A DNA stretch of 64,000 nt from Cycas panzhihuaensis (lineage: Eukaryota; Cycadophyta): assembly GCA_023213395.1 (NCBI GenBank), contig CM041465.1:200329741-200393740 (forward strand). Direction: 5' to 3'. The position numbers were made by a program, and so were the translations under genes. Below, in pieces: positions 14,220 to 27,240 of the stretch (the first letter of the stretch is position 1; each line of letters starts with the position of its first letter). Below the pieces are notes generated by a model, which saw nothing but the letters and a program-made list of their open reading frames with translations, ran no database searches and was not told where the DNA came from.

Positions 14220-15010
14220 CATGTATAAGGAGGAAAGATTGATAAACTAAACTATGATGTTGAGAGGGTTTAGTAAGAGATAGTGGATGATTTTACAAAA
14301 TTCCCTAAAAAATAGAGATTGTTGCCATGATCAGTCAATTATTACAATCTACTTCCCATAGCATAGGGACATCAAACATGATAGGCAATGCTCATCCTCC
14401 TTTTTAAGGAGGAAATGTACCTCAAGGAGGTCACCTATCAAGGTAGGTACCTTTCTTCTATAAGATCAACATCCCTACTTTTGATCTAAATTTAAATAGA
14501 GAGAATACTTATAGATGGATCGATAAGTTAGAATCCTACTTCACACTTAATCTAATGTCTAAAGAAGATTAGCTCTTATATGCCTCCATCCACATGGATG
14601 AAAGATCCCATCATTGGTGAAAATGAGAGTACCTCTTAAATCAAGTGTGATTACACTTTATAAGATATTTCTTTAAATAATACGAGGACACATGGAGCTA
14701 GTCCTTCTTCACTCAACTCATACAACTTAAGTAAATAATAATAATAGAAGGTTTTAGTGAGGGATTTTAAGCCTTATATAATCACTCTCTGTAAAGTCAA
14801 AGCTTAAACAAACAAATTGTGATCAATATTTATATGCCTAGACTCCATGATTATATCTAAATATGACTCATGACAATGGCCATCAATGATGCCTTCAAAT
14901 AGGCCAAGTTATAGAGGCAAAATTTATAGTTGATCGTACTCCAACCATTAAAAGGGATAACCCCTAGTTTTCATGACCTTAACGGATAGACTTTTAGCAA
15001 CCATGATATT
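14220..15010 (+). pseudogene. Gypsy element E: gag
   Basis: Decayed Gag of a chromovirus-like element. At about 14500-14625 the + strand reads RWIDKLESYFTLNL, then YASIHMDERSHHW, matching the Retrotrans_gag core (W...LE.YF, then the motif before WW). Stops replace expected Gln/Trp codons throughout. A conventional zinc knuckle was not found. Confidence 0.65.
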
Positions 15011-15409
15011 GATTTAATGATGTTATTCATCTATAGTCTAGCTTTCCACATCTTAGACCATGACAAGATGATCTAACTTACTCAATAATAGATTGATAGG
15101 TAGAAGACCCCTCCACCAAATGGGTTTAAATCTCCTAAGTAAAAGCACAATGTTGACTAGAAGCTAGCCTCTATATGTAGTGCATAGAAAAGTGGACTCC
15201 CAAGCATGGTCACATTTGTAAGGCATGATATATGGTCTTTTCTGTTGATCCCTCCCAATCCCCTAAAGAGTTCTTAGATTTAGATTCTAAACATAAGGCT
15301 AATAATGAAATCTAAGAAGACCCTATCCCAAATCTACATCCTAAGGTTTTATTATTAGTTCTCATCTTCAACTCTTACCTCAAACCCCTAAGAGTCAAGG
15401 GCTTTCTCT

Positions 15410-15690
15410 GTAAGACTCCAATGTCAATTCTAATTAATAGTGGAACATCACTCAATTTTATTGATATCTTCTTTACCTGATAAATTAATCTCTATATAGT
15501 CCTAAAGACTGGCTTCACTTGTTCCATACCAGGGTACCAAAAGCTCTATTATACTGGTGTTATTAAAAACTTCTAGGTCTAGATTAGCACCTACCTCTTA
15601 GTCTTAGACTTCTATATATTATCTATAGGATTATTTAATGATATATTAGGAATCCAATGGTTATAAATCTTAAGGACTTATAATACAAAT
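15410..15690 (+). pseudogene. Gypsy element E: aspartic protease
   Basis: The + frame reads MSILINSGTSLNFID at about 15420-15465. This corresponds to the active-site region D-[ST]-G-[AS]-[ST] of Gypsy protease, with the catalytic Asp changed to Asn (G-to-A). LFNDILGIQWL at about 15630-15662 matches the C-terminal YDVVLGVQWL motif. The order gag, protease, RT is that of a normal Gypsy element. Confidence 0.7.
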
Positions 15691-16069
15691 ACATCATCCA
15701 CAAACCCATTCATCTTATTTAAAGACCAAATGGGTAGGACATATAAAATCTATAGGATATAACCCTTCAAAACTAAGTGGTTTAAATAGGTTGTATGAAA
15801 TGGCACCTTCAATCTAACCTTGGGTATATACTTCACCTCAATAACATGTAGGTCAAACCTCAAATTCATCTATGTATCCAAGACATCATCTCCAAATATG
15901 AACAGGTGTTTGCCCCCTACTCATCACTACCCCACATAATCATGGTCTTTATCAAACAATCAAACTCCAATCTAATCATAACCTTATTAGTCTGAGAGCT
16001 TCTCATAATTCTTATTTTCAAAAAAATGAAATTAAGAAACTCACTACTGAACTCATAGATATGGGCATA

Positions 16070-17330
16070 ATCTAGCCAAGTAAAACCCTTATGTGGCACT
16101 AATAGTCATAGTTAGGAAGAAAGATGGATCCTTTTGCCTCTATGTAGATTATAGGGAATTGGATAAAATTACCATAAAAAGTAAGTTCTCCACTTTGCAG
16201 ATAGATGACATGTTAGATGAAATACATGGAGCCTCCATGTCCTCTAAGCTAGATTTATAATCTAGTTATTACCAGATACTGATTACCCTAGAGGATTTCC
16301 ATAAGATGGGATTTTATGTAACTTGTCATTACACCAAACGCCCGTGGGTGATTTGAGAAGAGGACTCCTCGGCAAGTGAACCAACCATAGTCCAACACTC
16401 CCCCGTGACAAGGAGGCCGCCATAGCACATCATAACCACTTCAAGTTCTTAGTAATGTCTTTTAGCCTTTGTAACATACCTACTACCTTTTAGGCTCTTA
16501 TGAATAAGATTTTTGGCTCCTATTTTTAAAAATTTATCATTATCTTCTTTGATGATATCCTTATTTATAGTTCCCACTTGAACCACAACATTTATCACTT
16601 GGAACATATTCTTTAAATATTACACTAATATTAATTGTATACAAAACTTTTTAAGTGTGAGTTTGGGCAAATAGAATTGTAATACTTGGGGCATATTATA
16701 TATTTAGAAGAGGTATGAGTGGACCATAATAAAATATATATCAGTACTACCTAGTCAATGCCAACCACCCTTACCTAACTACAAGTATTCCTTGGCTTCA
16801 TAGGAGTTTACTATCATTTTGTTTAAAACCATACCTCCCTCATTATCCCCCTAACTGATTTACTCTATAAATATGCCTTTCAATGGTCTTCAAAGACTAA
16901 CATTACCTTCTCCCATCTTAAAGTAGTAATAGACCTCTACTCTAGTCCTTGGCAATATTGATTTCACCTAACCTTTCCAAATTAAATATGACGCCTAAAT
17001 TTAGCTTAGGTGCTATCCTTATACAAGATTCTCACCCCATTATATTTTAGAGTAAAAAATTAAAAGATCATTAGCTCGCTTTCCATATATTAAAAGGAGA
17101 TAAAGGCTATTCTTTATACTATTGATAAATGGTGATAATACCTCTTAATCTCTAAATTTACTATTCTCATATATTGCCAAAGCCTTCATAGTCTATTAGA
17201 TCAGTTGGTTCTATCTAGGAATAGGTTAAGTGGGTTGACTATCTATAGGTCTTTGACTTTATAATATCCTATAAGAAAGGCAAAAACAATATGGTAGAGA
17301 TGCCCTTTTATGTTTACACCCTGATTCTAA
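16070..17330 (+). pseudogene. Gypsy element E: reverse transcriptase and RNase H
   Basis: The RT opens with VIVRKKDGSFCLYVDYRELD near 16100-16160, followed by FSTLQIDDMLDE and a SKLDL block, diagnostic of chromovirus-type RT (KKDGSWRFCVDYR). A foreign GC-rich stretch (16335-16430) splits the GHY/FLVM region; HNHFKFLVMSF resumes at 16431. The primer-grip and catalytic region is poorly preserved. The connection domain (VFLGFIG near 16790) and RNase H (GAIL, QDSHPI near 17010-17040) follow. Frames shift several times. Confidence 0.75.
16335..16430 (-). mobile_element. CpG-rich insertion in RT of element E, probable young LTR-end fragment
   Basis: About 96 bp interrupts the RT frame; the codons on both sides join to give a normal RT motif. 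It contains five CpG while its surroundings have almost none. Read on the minus strand it holds a G-rich polypurine tract (GGGGGAG) immediately followed by TGTTGGACTATGG, which looks like the polypurine tract/3' LTR junction of a Copia-type element. The boundary is at 16397/16398. Exact insertion ends and any target duplication are unclear. Confidence 0.5.
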
Positions 17331-17639
17331 CACCTCTAACCTAGGTATTCACACCATATCAAAGCCCTACCCCATTTGGCTTCATGAATTATAGGTTGAA
17401 AACTAGGCCTAGCTTGATTATTCTCACTAGAGTGAAAAATTTTTAACCCACAAAGACTAGTCAATCTACAACAACCATCTACTCTTTTGAAATTGCATCT
17501 CTATATATCCATCCTCCTCATTCATCTCTTGAATCTTAATAGAATACCACTCTACTCCCCTAGGGGCCACTCAAGATTTATTAAAACCTACAAATATATC
17601 TGTGTATATTTCTTTTGGCCCTACATAAAGCCTACCGTC

Positions 17640-18300
17640 TTCACCTTTGTATTAGAGTGTGACACATATTAGTAGAATAAGGTGGATATTAAAGCCCTTT
17701 AGGGACTCCTCTAACCATTACATATTTTACAAGGTAAGTGCCAAGGCACTGCCATGGATTTTATTATGAGATTATCTACATCCATTGGGTTTGACTCTAT
17801 TTAGGTAGTCATTAATAAATTAGCTAAGTATTCATATTTCCTCTAGTCCACATCTTGTATACATCTTCTTGCCTTGCTGAGTTATATGTCTAATTTATCT
17901 TTTGTATTTATAAATTTTCCTTGACTATCATTTATGGCCGAAACCCTATGTTCACTAGCTCCATTTGACAAGAACTCCTTAAGGCTATAGGAACCTCATT
18001 TAACATGAGTTTTATCTACCATCCCTAAACAAATGGTTAATCTAAGTCCTTGAATAAAACTTTAGAAATGTACCTACTCTATTTTACCTCAAAATACTAA
18101 GCTAAGTGGACTTCTTAGCTTTCCTTGGTATAATAGTAGAATAGCTTCTCCCACCACTCATCCATTAGTATATGCCTATTTTTAGCACTTCAGATATCAC
18201 CCCATTTTTGCACACTTTGGCCACCAATTTTCACACTACCTTAGTCTAACAAAAGTTTCAAGAGATGGACCAAGTTCTCCATACCTTGGGATAGATTCTC
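17640..18300 (+). pseudogene. Gypsy element E: integrase
   Basis: A remnant of the H2C2 finger (LECDTY, about 17655) is followed by ALQGLL.PLHI.QGK and the catalytic core AMDFIMRLSTSIGFDSI at about 17750-17815. The first catalytic Asp (17757-17759) is kept. The second falls in YGRNPMF (expected SDRDPRF), so the catalytic Asp reads Gly. The Glu reads Lys at 18044-18046 (SKSLNK for SERVNK). Homology continues through the C-terminal part to about 18300 and stops at the TA microsatellite; no chromodomain or 3' LTR is left. Confidence 0.75.
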
Positions 18301-18374
18301 ATATATTATATAATTTGATATATTTGAAATGGCATTGTCACATATCAATCACCTTTAATTTGATGTATAAAGTA

Positions 18375-19594
<1,220 letters not shown>

Positions 19595-19595
19595 C

Positions 19596-19608
19596 TAGTA
19601 TCAGAACC
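19596..19608 (+). other. Primer binding site-like sequence of element J
   Basis: TAGTATCAGAACC equals the tRNA-iMet-complementary TGGTATCAGAGCC apart from two G-to-A changes. It lies immediately downstream of the candidate LTR. Confidence 0.5.
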
Positions 19609-21294
19609 ATTGTTAATCACATTTCCCTACTAGGCTTACACGAAGCCATTAATGCCTCTCACTTATAATTCATGCGAGGTTGAGAGCTTATTTGAGAATC
19701 TTATTTTGTATTAGAGAGCTTAAAATTTTATTATTTTATATATTTCTATATTTTCCATGTGTGCAAAATTTTAGAGGTGAGAAAGACTAATTTTTGAAAC
19801 TACTTGGTTGCTGAAACAACTCCGAACAATATTAAAAGCCTAAAATTTTATAAAAATTTTGACCATCTTAGATTTTGATAAAATTTGATATGTAGGTTTA
19901 CTCAACTAAGAAGATCATTTTTTGTCTTTCAGAGCATCTTTAGATCTAGCTTGCAATAACCAGTTTTGGCTAAAATATATTTTTTACCCATATAGAAGAT
20001 CTACTATTAATTTCTTTAGATCTAATTAATTTCTGCTAAAATTTTTTGAGGGTTTTAGTAGATCTAGATAACACATATATTTTGGATTTAGTCCTATTAG
20101 ACTTAATTAAGTTTTAAGTGTAAATGTTTTAAAATAAGTTGAAAATTTATGGATAAGTGACCTAGGGCACTTTCCTCAATGAAATCCTTTAAATATGAGC
20201 TGAAAATCTAAAATTTTCTTAAGGGATCTAGTAGATTTATGTCTTTGGAATATTTTGAGATAAATCTCATTAAGTTTCATCCATTAATTAATGTGTTCTT
20301 TATAGTTTTCTGATAGTTGTTGAATTTGTCCACTTAATTCCACAAAAAATGTACCATTATGAATGTCCCTCCTTGAGATTTTGCCTTTTATTATTGAGGG
20401 TGAGCATTAGGGTTAGGATTTTCCCACCTAATGACATGAACCCAAAATTAAATCTAAATGCACATAAACTACATTTCATTAAGAGACTAATGCTAACAAT
20501 ATACCCTAAGGTCACAAAATTAATCTATATGAATAACCTTGATACATTAACCTCTTCAAGAAATACTCCCCGATGCGACAAGGTTTGATGATATATATAA
20601 ATAGTAATATATAAGGATTCCAAAGATAAATGATATGTTGTATAATCATAGAATCAAGATTACACCCATGTAGAAGCTAGCATGTGGGTGCACACAACTA
20701 AAAACTAAGTGTGATATAGGATGTGTGATCAAACCCAAACTTCTATCTCAAGTCTAAATTAGTTAAGGTGTTAATGTTTAAGGGGTCTTCTAGTATACAA
20801 TTAGGCCCTTCATTTATGATACATGCACATGTGCTTAGTAATGAAATCTAAGTCATAATAGAGCCCAAGTACTCCTAGCCCTCATTTAGTTTACTAGTAA
20901 GTAGCTATATACCTTCTCTAAAGAGTCAAACGGTATATATATCCCATGGATATGATAAATATTAGACCATGTATATTTTAATATTAATTAAAGTTTTTAG
21001 TTTTTCCAAGTGGTTATCAGATTTACCATGGTTTTTAGGTACCCTAGTCTTGATGGGTTTACCTTGGGATTGAATGGGGGTAGTTTAGGACTTAATTTTC
21101 TAATTTTAGGTTTGGGGATGCTAGTATCATAGTATTTTTTGTGATACTACATATACTATTATGGTATCATAGGAAAAGTTATGGGATAAAGCTATAGTAC
21201 TACTTGTCTCCTTATAGTATTGCAAACTTCTTTGTGGTATAAAACTAAAACTTTAAACTTTTAAAATTTTTACTCGAATTTAATCTACTTTCAT
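19609..21294 (+). other. Leader-like DNA of element J
   Basis: No supported gene. It is AT-rich with repeated short motifs (TAGATCTA near 19940-20070). A cluster of ATAGTATCATA-type motifs at 21130-21240 recalls the CCATAG subrepeats of Tat-like LTRs elsewhere in the window. Confidence 0.4.
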
Positions 21295-22400
21295 TTGCTT
21301 AAGAGAAAGAGGTTTCTCCCATTTACTAATAGGTGGCTAACTAATGAAATTTTGGTTAGATTACATGTAGTAATAGTGGTGGATAACTATGAAAACATCA
21401 GGTCGCCGATGTTGGCTCTGGTAGAGTTGATGACTACTGAATCCCAAGGAGTACTAAGGCGATCTGGTTTGTTGAGGATCATCTCATCATAATAGTATAC
21501 CTCTAATCAGATGCTCTTGATGGATATTATATCGCATTGGGACCATAGATAACACATTTTCCACCTTACAGGAGTTACAGACTTGATGATCATCCCATCC
21601 AATGTATGAAGGATTTTGGAGGTCCCAATGTGTGGGGCACCAATCGTGCTATGGGTCTTACCCGACACTAATGCAACACACCCTAAGGTAGCCTAATTTT
21701 TCTATGGTAGGGGTGACTAAGATCGACATAGGGCATTAATCTAGACCATCATGCATCATACATTCCTCAACTAAGGAAGCTAACTATTTTTGCTATTCTA
21801 TTTCAGATATCTTAAAAACATAATTATATGGATGTCTCGGGAGGTTAGATGGAGACTATCTGCCATTATGAGGGAAGGTAGAGGTTTGGTTAGGCCACTC
21901 TGATAGTGGCCAATATCATGGCATAACTAGACCAAATATAGGTTGTAAGATGCAGTGATTTCTCTTATTGTTCCCTATTCCAATATTGGTTCTTTGACCA
22001 CTTTAAGGGAATAGGAGGAGTAGGACTAGTGGTAAGCCCCTAGCTGGTATCAGGTAATAGGCCTCTAATCCATTGATAACCATCTTGTTTTAGAATCATC
22101 GGAGAGCCACAACTAGTCAAAAGATCAGTGGCTACTACATTACTAGATTTACTGACCTTAGATGACTATGTGCACTGAGCATATCACATCATCCACTAGA
22201 ATAGCAATGTGAAGGGGAGGGAGCTACAGTAGAGCTGGTAATGAAGCTAGGAGATGAGGTTGGTAAGGGGGATGTAACTACTAGACTAGACACAAATGAG
22301 GTTATGGCTACGACTAGTGAGGTGGCCATGGCATCTCAGCGAGAGGAGATCCTTGGAGTTAGTGAGGTGGTAACATCAGGGCTACCAACTGCTTTGGGAG
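21295..22400 (+). pseudogene. Plant-mobile-domain-like frame (N-terminal part)
   Basis: One + frame runs with stops from 21295 to about 22130 and encodes a non-pol protein. The segment at 21535-21655 (HWDH, HIFHL, then a block ending RILEVPMCGAPIVLW) resembles the conserved start of the plant mobile domain (PMD), a family found in MULE-derived genes and carried by some LTR elements. Later blocks (WMSREVRWRLSAIMREGRG near 21840; DAVISLIVPYSNIGSL near 21950) are equally protein-like. A 1 bp shift near 22130-22240 moves the frame to a hydrophilic 53-codon stretch (MKLGDEVGKGDVTTRL). An AT-rich gap at 22401-22506, with GTAATG and TTTTTCTAG ends, could be an intron, but its phase does not restore the frame. 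The domain call is from memory of the family and is tentative. Confidence 0.35.
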
Positions 22401-22500
22401 GTAATGCCTTTTCCCTTTTAGCTATGGTATTTATTTATATCTATTTATTAAGTGATCTTTGGTATTATTTTATACTAACATCCAGATAACACATATATTT

Positions 22501-22950
22501 TTCTAGCTGATAAGAGAGGGCATTATGACACAATTGATTAGTAGAGTGGCGACCAACTTATTTCTTTGAGTATATGTAGAGGGATAGTCTCTAGTAGTGG
22601 ATAGTGGAGAGCCAGAGTTAGCACATCTATATATTGTCATATTTACTCCCCTTCTCATGGTTTGGGATATATAGGTTGCGGAGGCCTAAGTGTGGTAGAC
22701 AGAGCGGGACTATCTACAGACTAAGAGGGACTAGTTGTAGGCCTAAGTGAGATAACTGGAGGCTTAAGTAGGAGAAGGAGTAGCCCAAGTAGTAGTTGCA
22801 CCCATGCAGTAGGCTTCAGGGGGTAAGGTAAGGATCATCATCTTAGAGTCATAGCTCCAAGATGCCAAAGGATGACTATCCAAGATGTGAGGAGAGTAGG
22901 ATCAACTTTAAGTGTAGTACGATAGGCTAGTAGATCAAGTGGTAGCCATA
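22501..22950 (+). pseudogene. Coiled-coil frame downstream of the PMD-like part
   Basis: A single + frame holds for 150 codons. From 22681 to 22950 it has 14 in-frame stops, 12 of them TAA or TAG, in a heptad-like context (ERDYLQTKRD, then a pattern of Leu and stops, LEA, LQDAKG, LSKM, YDRLVDQVVA). Reading the stops as former Gln gives a classic Gln/Leu-rich coiled coil. The arrangement fits one protein with an N-terminal globular domain and a C-terminal coiled coil. I see no gag or pol domain downstream on this strand, so its host element is unproven. Confidence 0.5.
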
Positions 22951-24686
22951 TTGTCATGAACACACATCACAACTCCCTCCCATAGGTGATAAAGGGGCAA
23001 GATCCATGTATAAGATGAGGAGAGAAATGCTAGGACCTTATAATGACCTAAGAGGAGTCTTAGGGGAACTTGGATCCCAAGGCAGAGGACAAGACATCCA
23101 AAGGATGACACTCCATGACCATCTCCATAGGCAGCTCTAGGGATTTTTTGTATGATGATTTACTTTGATTAGAGGAAAGCACAGACCTCCAAGGGGTTCC
23201 CATACCATGTGTGAGGATGATTGTACATCCCTTTCAAGGATTCTAGCTTTCTTATAGTGTATCATACTAATGTATAATTGTAGCATTATTTTATAATTAT
23301 ATATACAGAGAGAGATGGGAACCAAATTGGTGCCCCTTTTAATGTGCGTTGTACCTTTGGTTGATAGATATAGATATATGCTAGCTCTTTGGCTCATGTT
23401 TTTTGCCATTATTTTATTTTATCTATGGTTTAGAGCTCACACACTAGGCACACATAATTATCCTAATTTATTTAGGTATCTTATATGACACTCATGCAAA
23501 GGGGCCACATACCCTTCAAAGGTGAGGGTAGTGATCTTGGTTACTATCTCTACATGGAGGAAAGAGCTTGGGCATGAAAGGAGGGCCTTATATTGAGGTG
23601 CTCATACCTAAGACAAAAGAAGACTTGGCTCTCTTAGAACTCAAAGTACCATCAAGGGCATTATAAGAAAGAGGACCCAATAGGCATGGATAACCCAAAG
23701 GTTTTTAAAGAGTAATAGGTTTTATTATTATTTTCTCTTTTAGGGTGATAATTTGTATTCATAGTTGAATAAAGCTACCTTCATGGGGCTCAATCTATCC
23801 TATGGTTGTGCATCAGTAGGGAGATTAGATGTGGGTGTGGGTATATCTACCTTATGGGGGAACTTCTCCCACTTGCAAGCTGAAAGAAGGCTTGACTCAT
23901 TGATAGGGGAGGTTGGCTCTCTCATGGGGAGATATTGTTGCCCCTCACAATGAGTAGAAATATCGTAAACCTTGAATACATGCCATGCCCCCTATAAGGG
24001 TAATCAGTGTTGGATATGTAACAACAATTATGAAGAGGCTTAATTTTTTAGACCTTTGTTGACATGGTTTTCCCTAACAATCTTTCCTCAGGGGGGTCTA
24101 AATGGGGTGATAACCCCTATTAGCTAAGGGATATAATAGCTCCTGAAGTAAAAAGCTAGGGCTCAAAACCTATCAAATTGTAAAGGAAATCTAGGCCATT
24201 CATCAAAAAGACCTAGATCTAATGGTTATGATTGATGTACCTTCTCTTATAACCTATTTTTGGGGTAATTATATCACATTATATTATATTGCATCGTATT
24301 ATGAGCAAGCAGTTATTGGTTGTTGCTATTGTGAGAATTTTGAGATGATTGCATGTACAAATCTTTCATTCTTAACTAATAAAGATTGATACCTTTCTTG
24401 TATGGATGTTTCTCTAGCACTCTCCTAGAGTTTTACCACATTAAATTCTATGTACTAGATAATGTGTATGCTTTCTTATGTATGTTGAATGATCTCTAGT
24501 TTTATATACTTGCATTTATTACAATTTTAAATCCTTGTTATTGTTACAAAATAGATAGATCTCAGTGGTTGATTTTGGTTATTTAGACTAGGTTTTCTCA
24601 ACAATCAACATTGTAGATGGAGGATAGCTTAGGTTTATTTTGGAGTAGAGCAGAGTTGTCTCTTTTTCCATTAGGGAGAAAAGGGG
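22951..24686. other. Unassigned DNA between element J and copy C
   Basis: No supported gene. Short open frames at 23137-23409 (-) and 23765-23953 (+) carry no motif. A purine-rich GGGGGG stretch near 24090 could be a polypurine tract. I looked for a 3' LTR of copy C and found no match to the 5' LTR region at 33000-34115. Confidence 0.4.
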
Positions 24687-25740
24687 TTAACTATAGAACT
24701 TTCTTAGGATTATTTTATTCATAGCCTTATCAAACTTAAGGCCCTCTAAAGTGGTAATTTTATATGCATTGTTATTGAGGCCCTCAAGGACTATAAAAGG
24801 GCAGACCCATCTGGGGCCAAATTTAGATAGTCCATCATATAAATATTCCAAATTGAGGACTTGGTCCCCAAGGCTCAAAGGATGAGGGTATAAGTGTTTG
24901 TCATACATCCATTGTACCCTAGATTTTGATGCCAAGTTAGCTCAATATGCCACTAGATATTTCTCATCTGGAGCTTCTAGTTCAAGGTGTAGGCTTGGCA
25001 TCACTACTTCTCATCAACAAAGCCTTTGAGGGATACCCTTCTTAAGGGTATCTTGACCTCTAAATGCAATATCACTTCTGACCCATAGATTAGGAAGAAT
25101 AATATCATTCCCATGGATGCTTAGATTGAAGTTTAGTAAGTCCACAAGGTCGAATAAATCTAGAATCCTTTTGGGATTGAGCAAAAATCTTCTTGAAAAT
25201 GTTAATTAAGGTTTAATTAAAGGATTCAATTTTGCCATTAGCTTGATGGTAATAAGGATGAAGTCTTATGAGAGATCTTGAATCTCTCACAAAGCTCATC
25301 CATCTCTTTATTACAAAATAGGATTCCATTATTCATAATAAGGATATTGAGCATCCCAAAATAGTAAATAATATATTGATACATAAAGGTGGCAACAATT
25401 TTACCTCTTGCTAAAGATAAGTGGATTGACTTAGCCCATTTGGTGAAATACTTTGTAATAGTTAGGATAAATTTGTGCTAGGTTGAGGATGGTGGGTTAA
25501 TGGCTCAAATCAGATCTAATCCCTATTGGGAGAATGACCATGGAGAGACCACTACATACAATGCCTCAAAAGGCTAGTGAATGATATTGGTGTGCTTTTG
25601 GCAATGGCAACAACATTAAGCATAAGCATGGGTGTCCCATATGTAGGATCATTTTGGCCATTGATTGGCTTATAGAATGACCTCCATAAGTGTCATTATG
25701 GCATTCACAAAGAATCTAGTCAATTTTATTTAGGTTGACA
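24687..25740 (-). pseudogene. Tat-like Gypsy copy C: integrase
   Basis: Minus-strand integrase. The core starts near 25560 with PWSFSQ, GLDLI and NPPSST, followed by HKFILTITKYFTKWAKSIHL. The second catalytic region reads ILIMNNGILFCNKEM near 25300-25345, with the expected Asp changed to Asn. The Glu region (QANGKIES-like, near 25230) appears kept but is out of frame. The C-terminal GPF/Y motif is at 24687-24935 (KFGPRWVCPFIVLEGLNNNAY, Gly-to-Cys in GPF). This 82-codon block is the cleanest in the element. Confidence 0.85.
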
Positions 25741-25879
25741 CAATGGACAAGGAGACAACCAAATGACTATCCATGAGGAAGTATTACCGAGTGAAGGTCC
25801 TTATGTGTGACTTGACTTTATCACTAGCATTATTAGGGTATTTCTATTAGATTAGGTAATTAACTATGTCTCTATACCA

Positions 25880-27240
25880 TTCATTATTAGCCAATGGATA
25901 GGCATTGGTATGTTAAAGGACTAGAATAGGTTCGATAGGTAATGAGTCATCAATTAGAACCTTGAGAGAATTCAACATGGGAGCATCTACCAATTATTCC
26001 ATGATGATCATTCCTTTCTTGGATTTTTAATTAATAATCTTTAGATCATATTTTTGAAGGAGGACGGCCCATTTACTAGCCCTTCCTATCAAGTTAAATC
26101 GAGTTAGAAGGTATCTTAAGGGATCAGATTGGATGACCACATAAGTAGTGTCACTAAGGAAGTAATGTCTAAACTTTTTAGTGGCATAAACTAGTGTCAG
26201 ACATTTTTTTAGCCAGTAGATAGTTTAGCTCCACTACCACAAGTGTGTGATTAATGAAATAAATGGCCCATTCAGTTTTAGAGTCATCTTCCTTGGCTAG
26301 TATAGCCCCTAGGGATTCATTAATCACTGAAGTATACATGATAAAAAAAGGTAATTGAAAAGAGGAGGGGCTAATAGGAGAGTTAATACAAGGGCTTGTT
26401 TGAGTTCTTTAAAGGCTTCTTGGGCCCTAGGAGATCATACAAAAGGAGCTCCCTTCTTTAGTAGGTTGGTTAAAGGTTTAGAGTTTGTGGTGAAGTTCAC
26501 TAGAAAACACATCAAGAAACCTAATCTCCTTAATAACGACTTGATTTATCATTACATTCTTAGGGGAGGCATCTCAACTATCACTTTGACATTATTGGGG
26601 TCAACTTGGATTCCTTGTCTAGAAATAAGGAACCTTAAAGGTTTGCCAACTATCACCATAAAGATGTATTTACATGGATTTAGGCTAATGTGGTATTTGT
26701 GGCATCTTATAAAAATTTCTTTAAGGTTCGTAGGATGATTGACCCTCTTTCAAAAAAGGCCCATCATGTCATCCATAAAAACTTTGAGAGTCATGTTAAT
26801 AAGATCATGGAATATGAATTGCATGGCCCTTTGGTTGGTAGTACCAATATATTTTAAACCAAAGGCCATGTATGCAAATGTCCCCCAAGGAGTGGTGAAG
26901 GCCATCTTGTGGTGGTCCTTAGGAGATATTTATATTTAATTGTAACTAGAGAAACCATCCATTAAAGACATAACTTCAAGACTAGTAGTACGATCAATAA
27001 TTTGATCGATGAACAGAAGGAAAATGTTGTCCTTACGACATGTGTTATTAATGTATCTAAAGTCAACACAAATTTTGATGGCCCCATTCTTCTTGGTAAT
27101 GGGCACGATGTTGGAAACCCATCTAGGGTAATCAATAGAAGTAATAAGGCTTCCATCTAGAAACTTTTTGACATCCATTTTAACTGTAGTGGATAATTTT
27201 GGGTGTAAGGGGCACTACTTTTGACTCATAGAGCAAGCAC
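25880..27240 (-). pseudogene. Tat-like Gypsy copy C: reverse transcriptase and RNase H
   Basis: RT begins near 27230 and is open over 26936-27178 (SIDYPRWVSNIVPITKKNG, CVDFRYINN, then MSLMDGFSSYN). The catalytic FMDD lies near 26765-26780 and is intact. The connection motif LRRLGFLMCFLVNF is near 26515-26555. RNase H (26330-25990) keeps KFRHYFLSDTTYV, SDPLRYLLTRFN and ASKWAVLLQKYD. The same domains in copies A and D confirm the reading, but this copy is clearly diverged from them. Confidence 0.85.

Noticed and set aside
24000-24650. 3' LTR of Tat-like copy C
   Set aside because: Compared with the LTR region at 33000-34115 on the same strand I could not find a match, so the 3' LTR appears lost.
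26355-26939. Plus-strand open frames of 127 and 66 codons
   Set aside because: Antisense shadows of the copy C reverse transcriptase; the minus strand carries the RT motifs.
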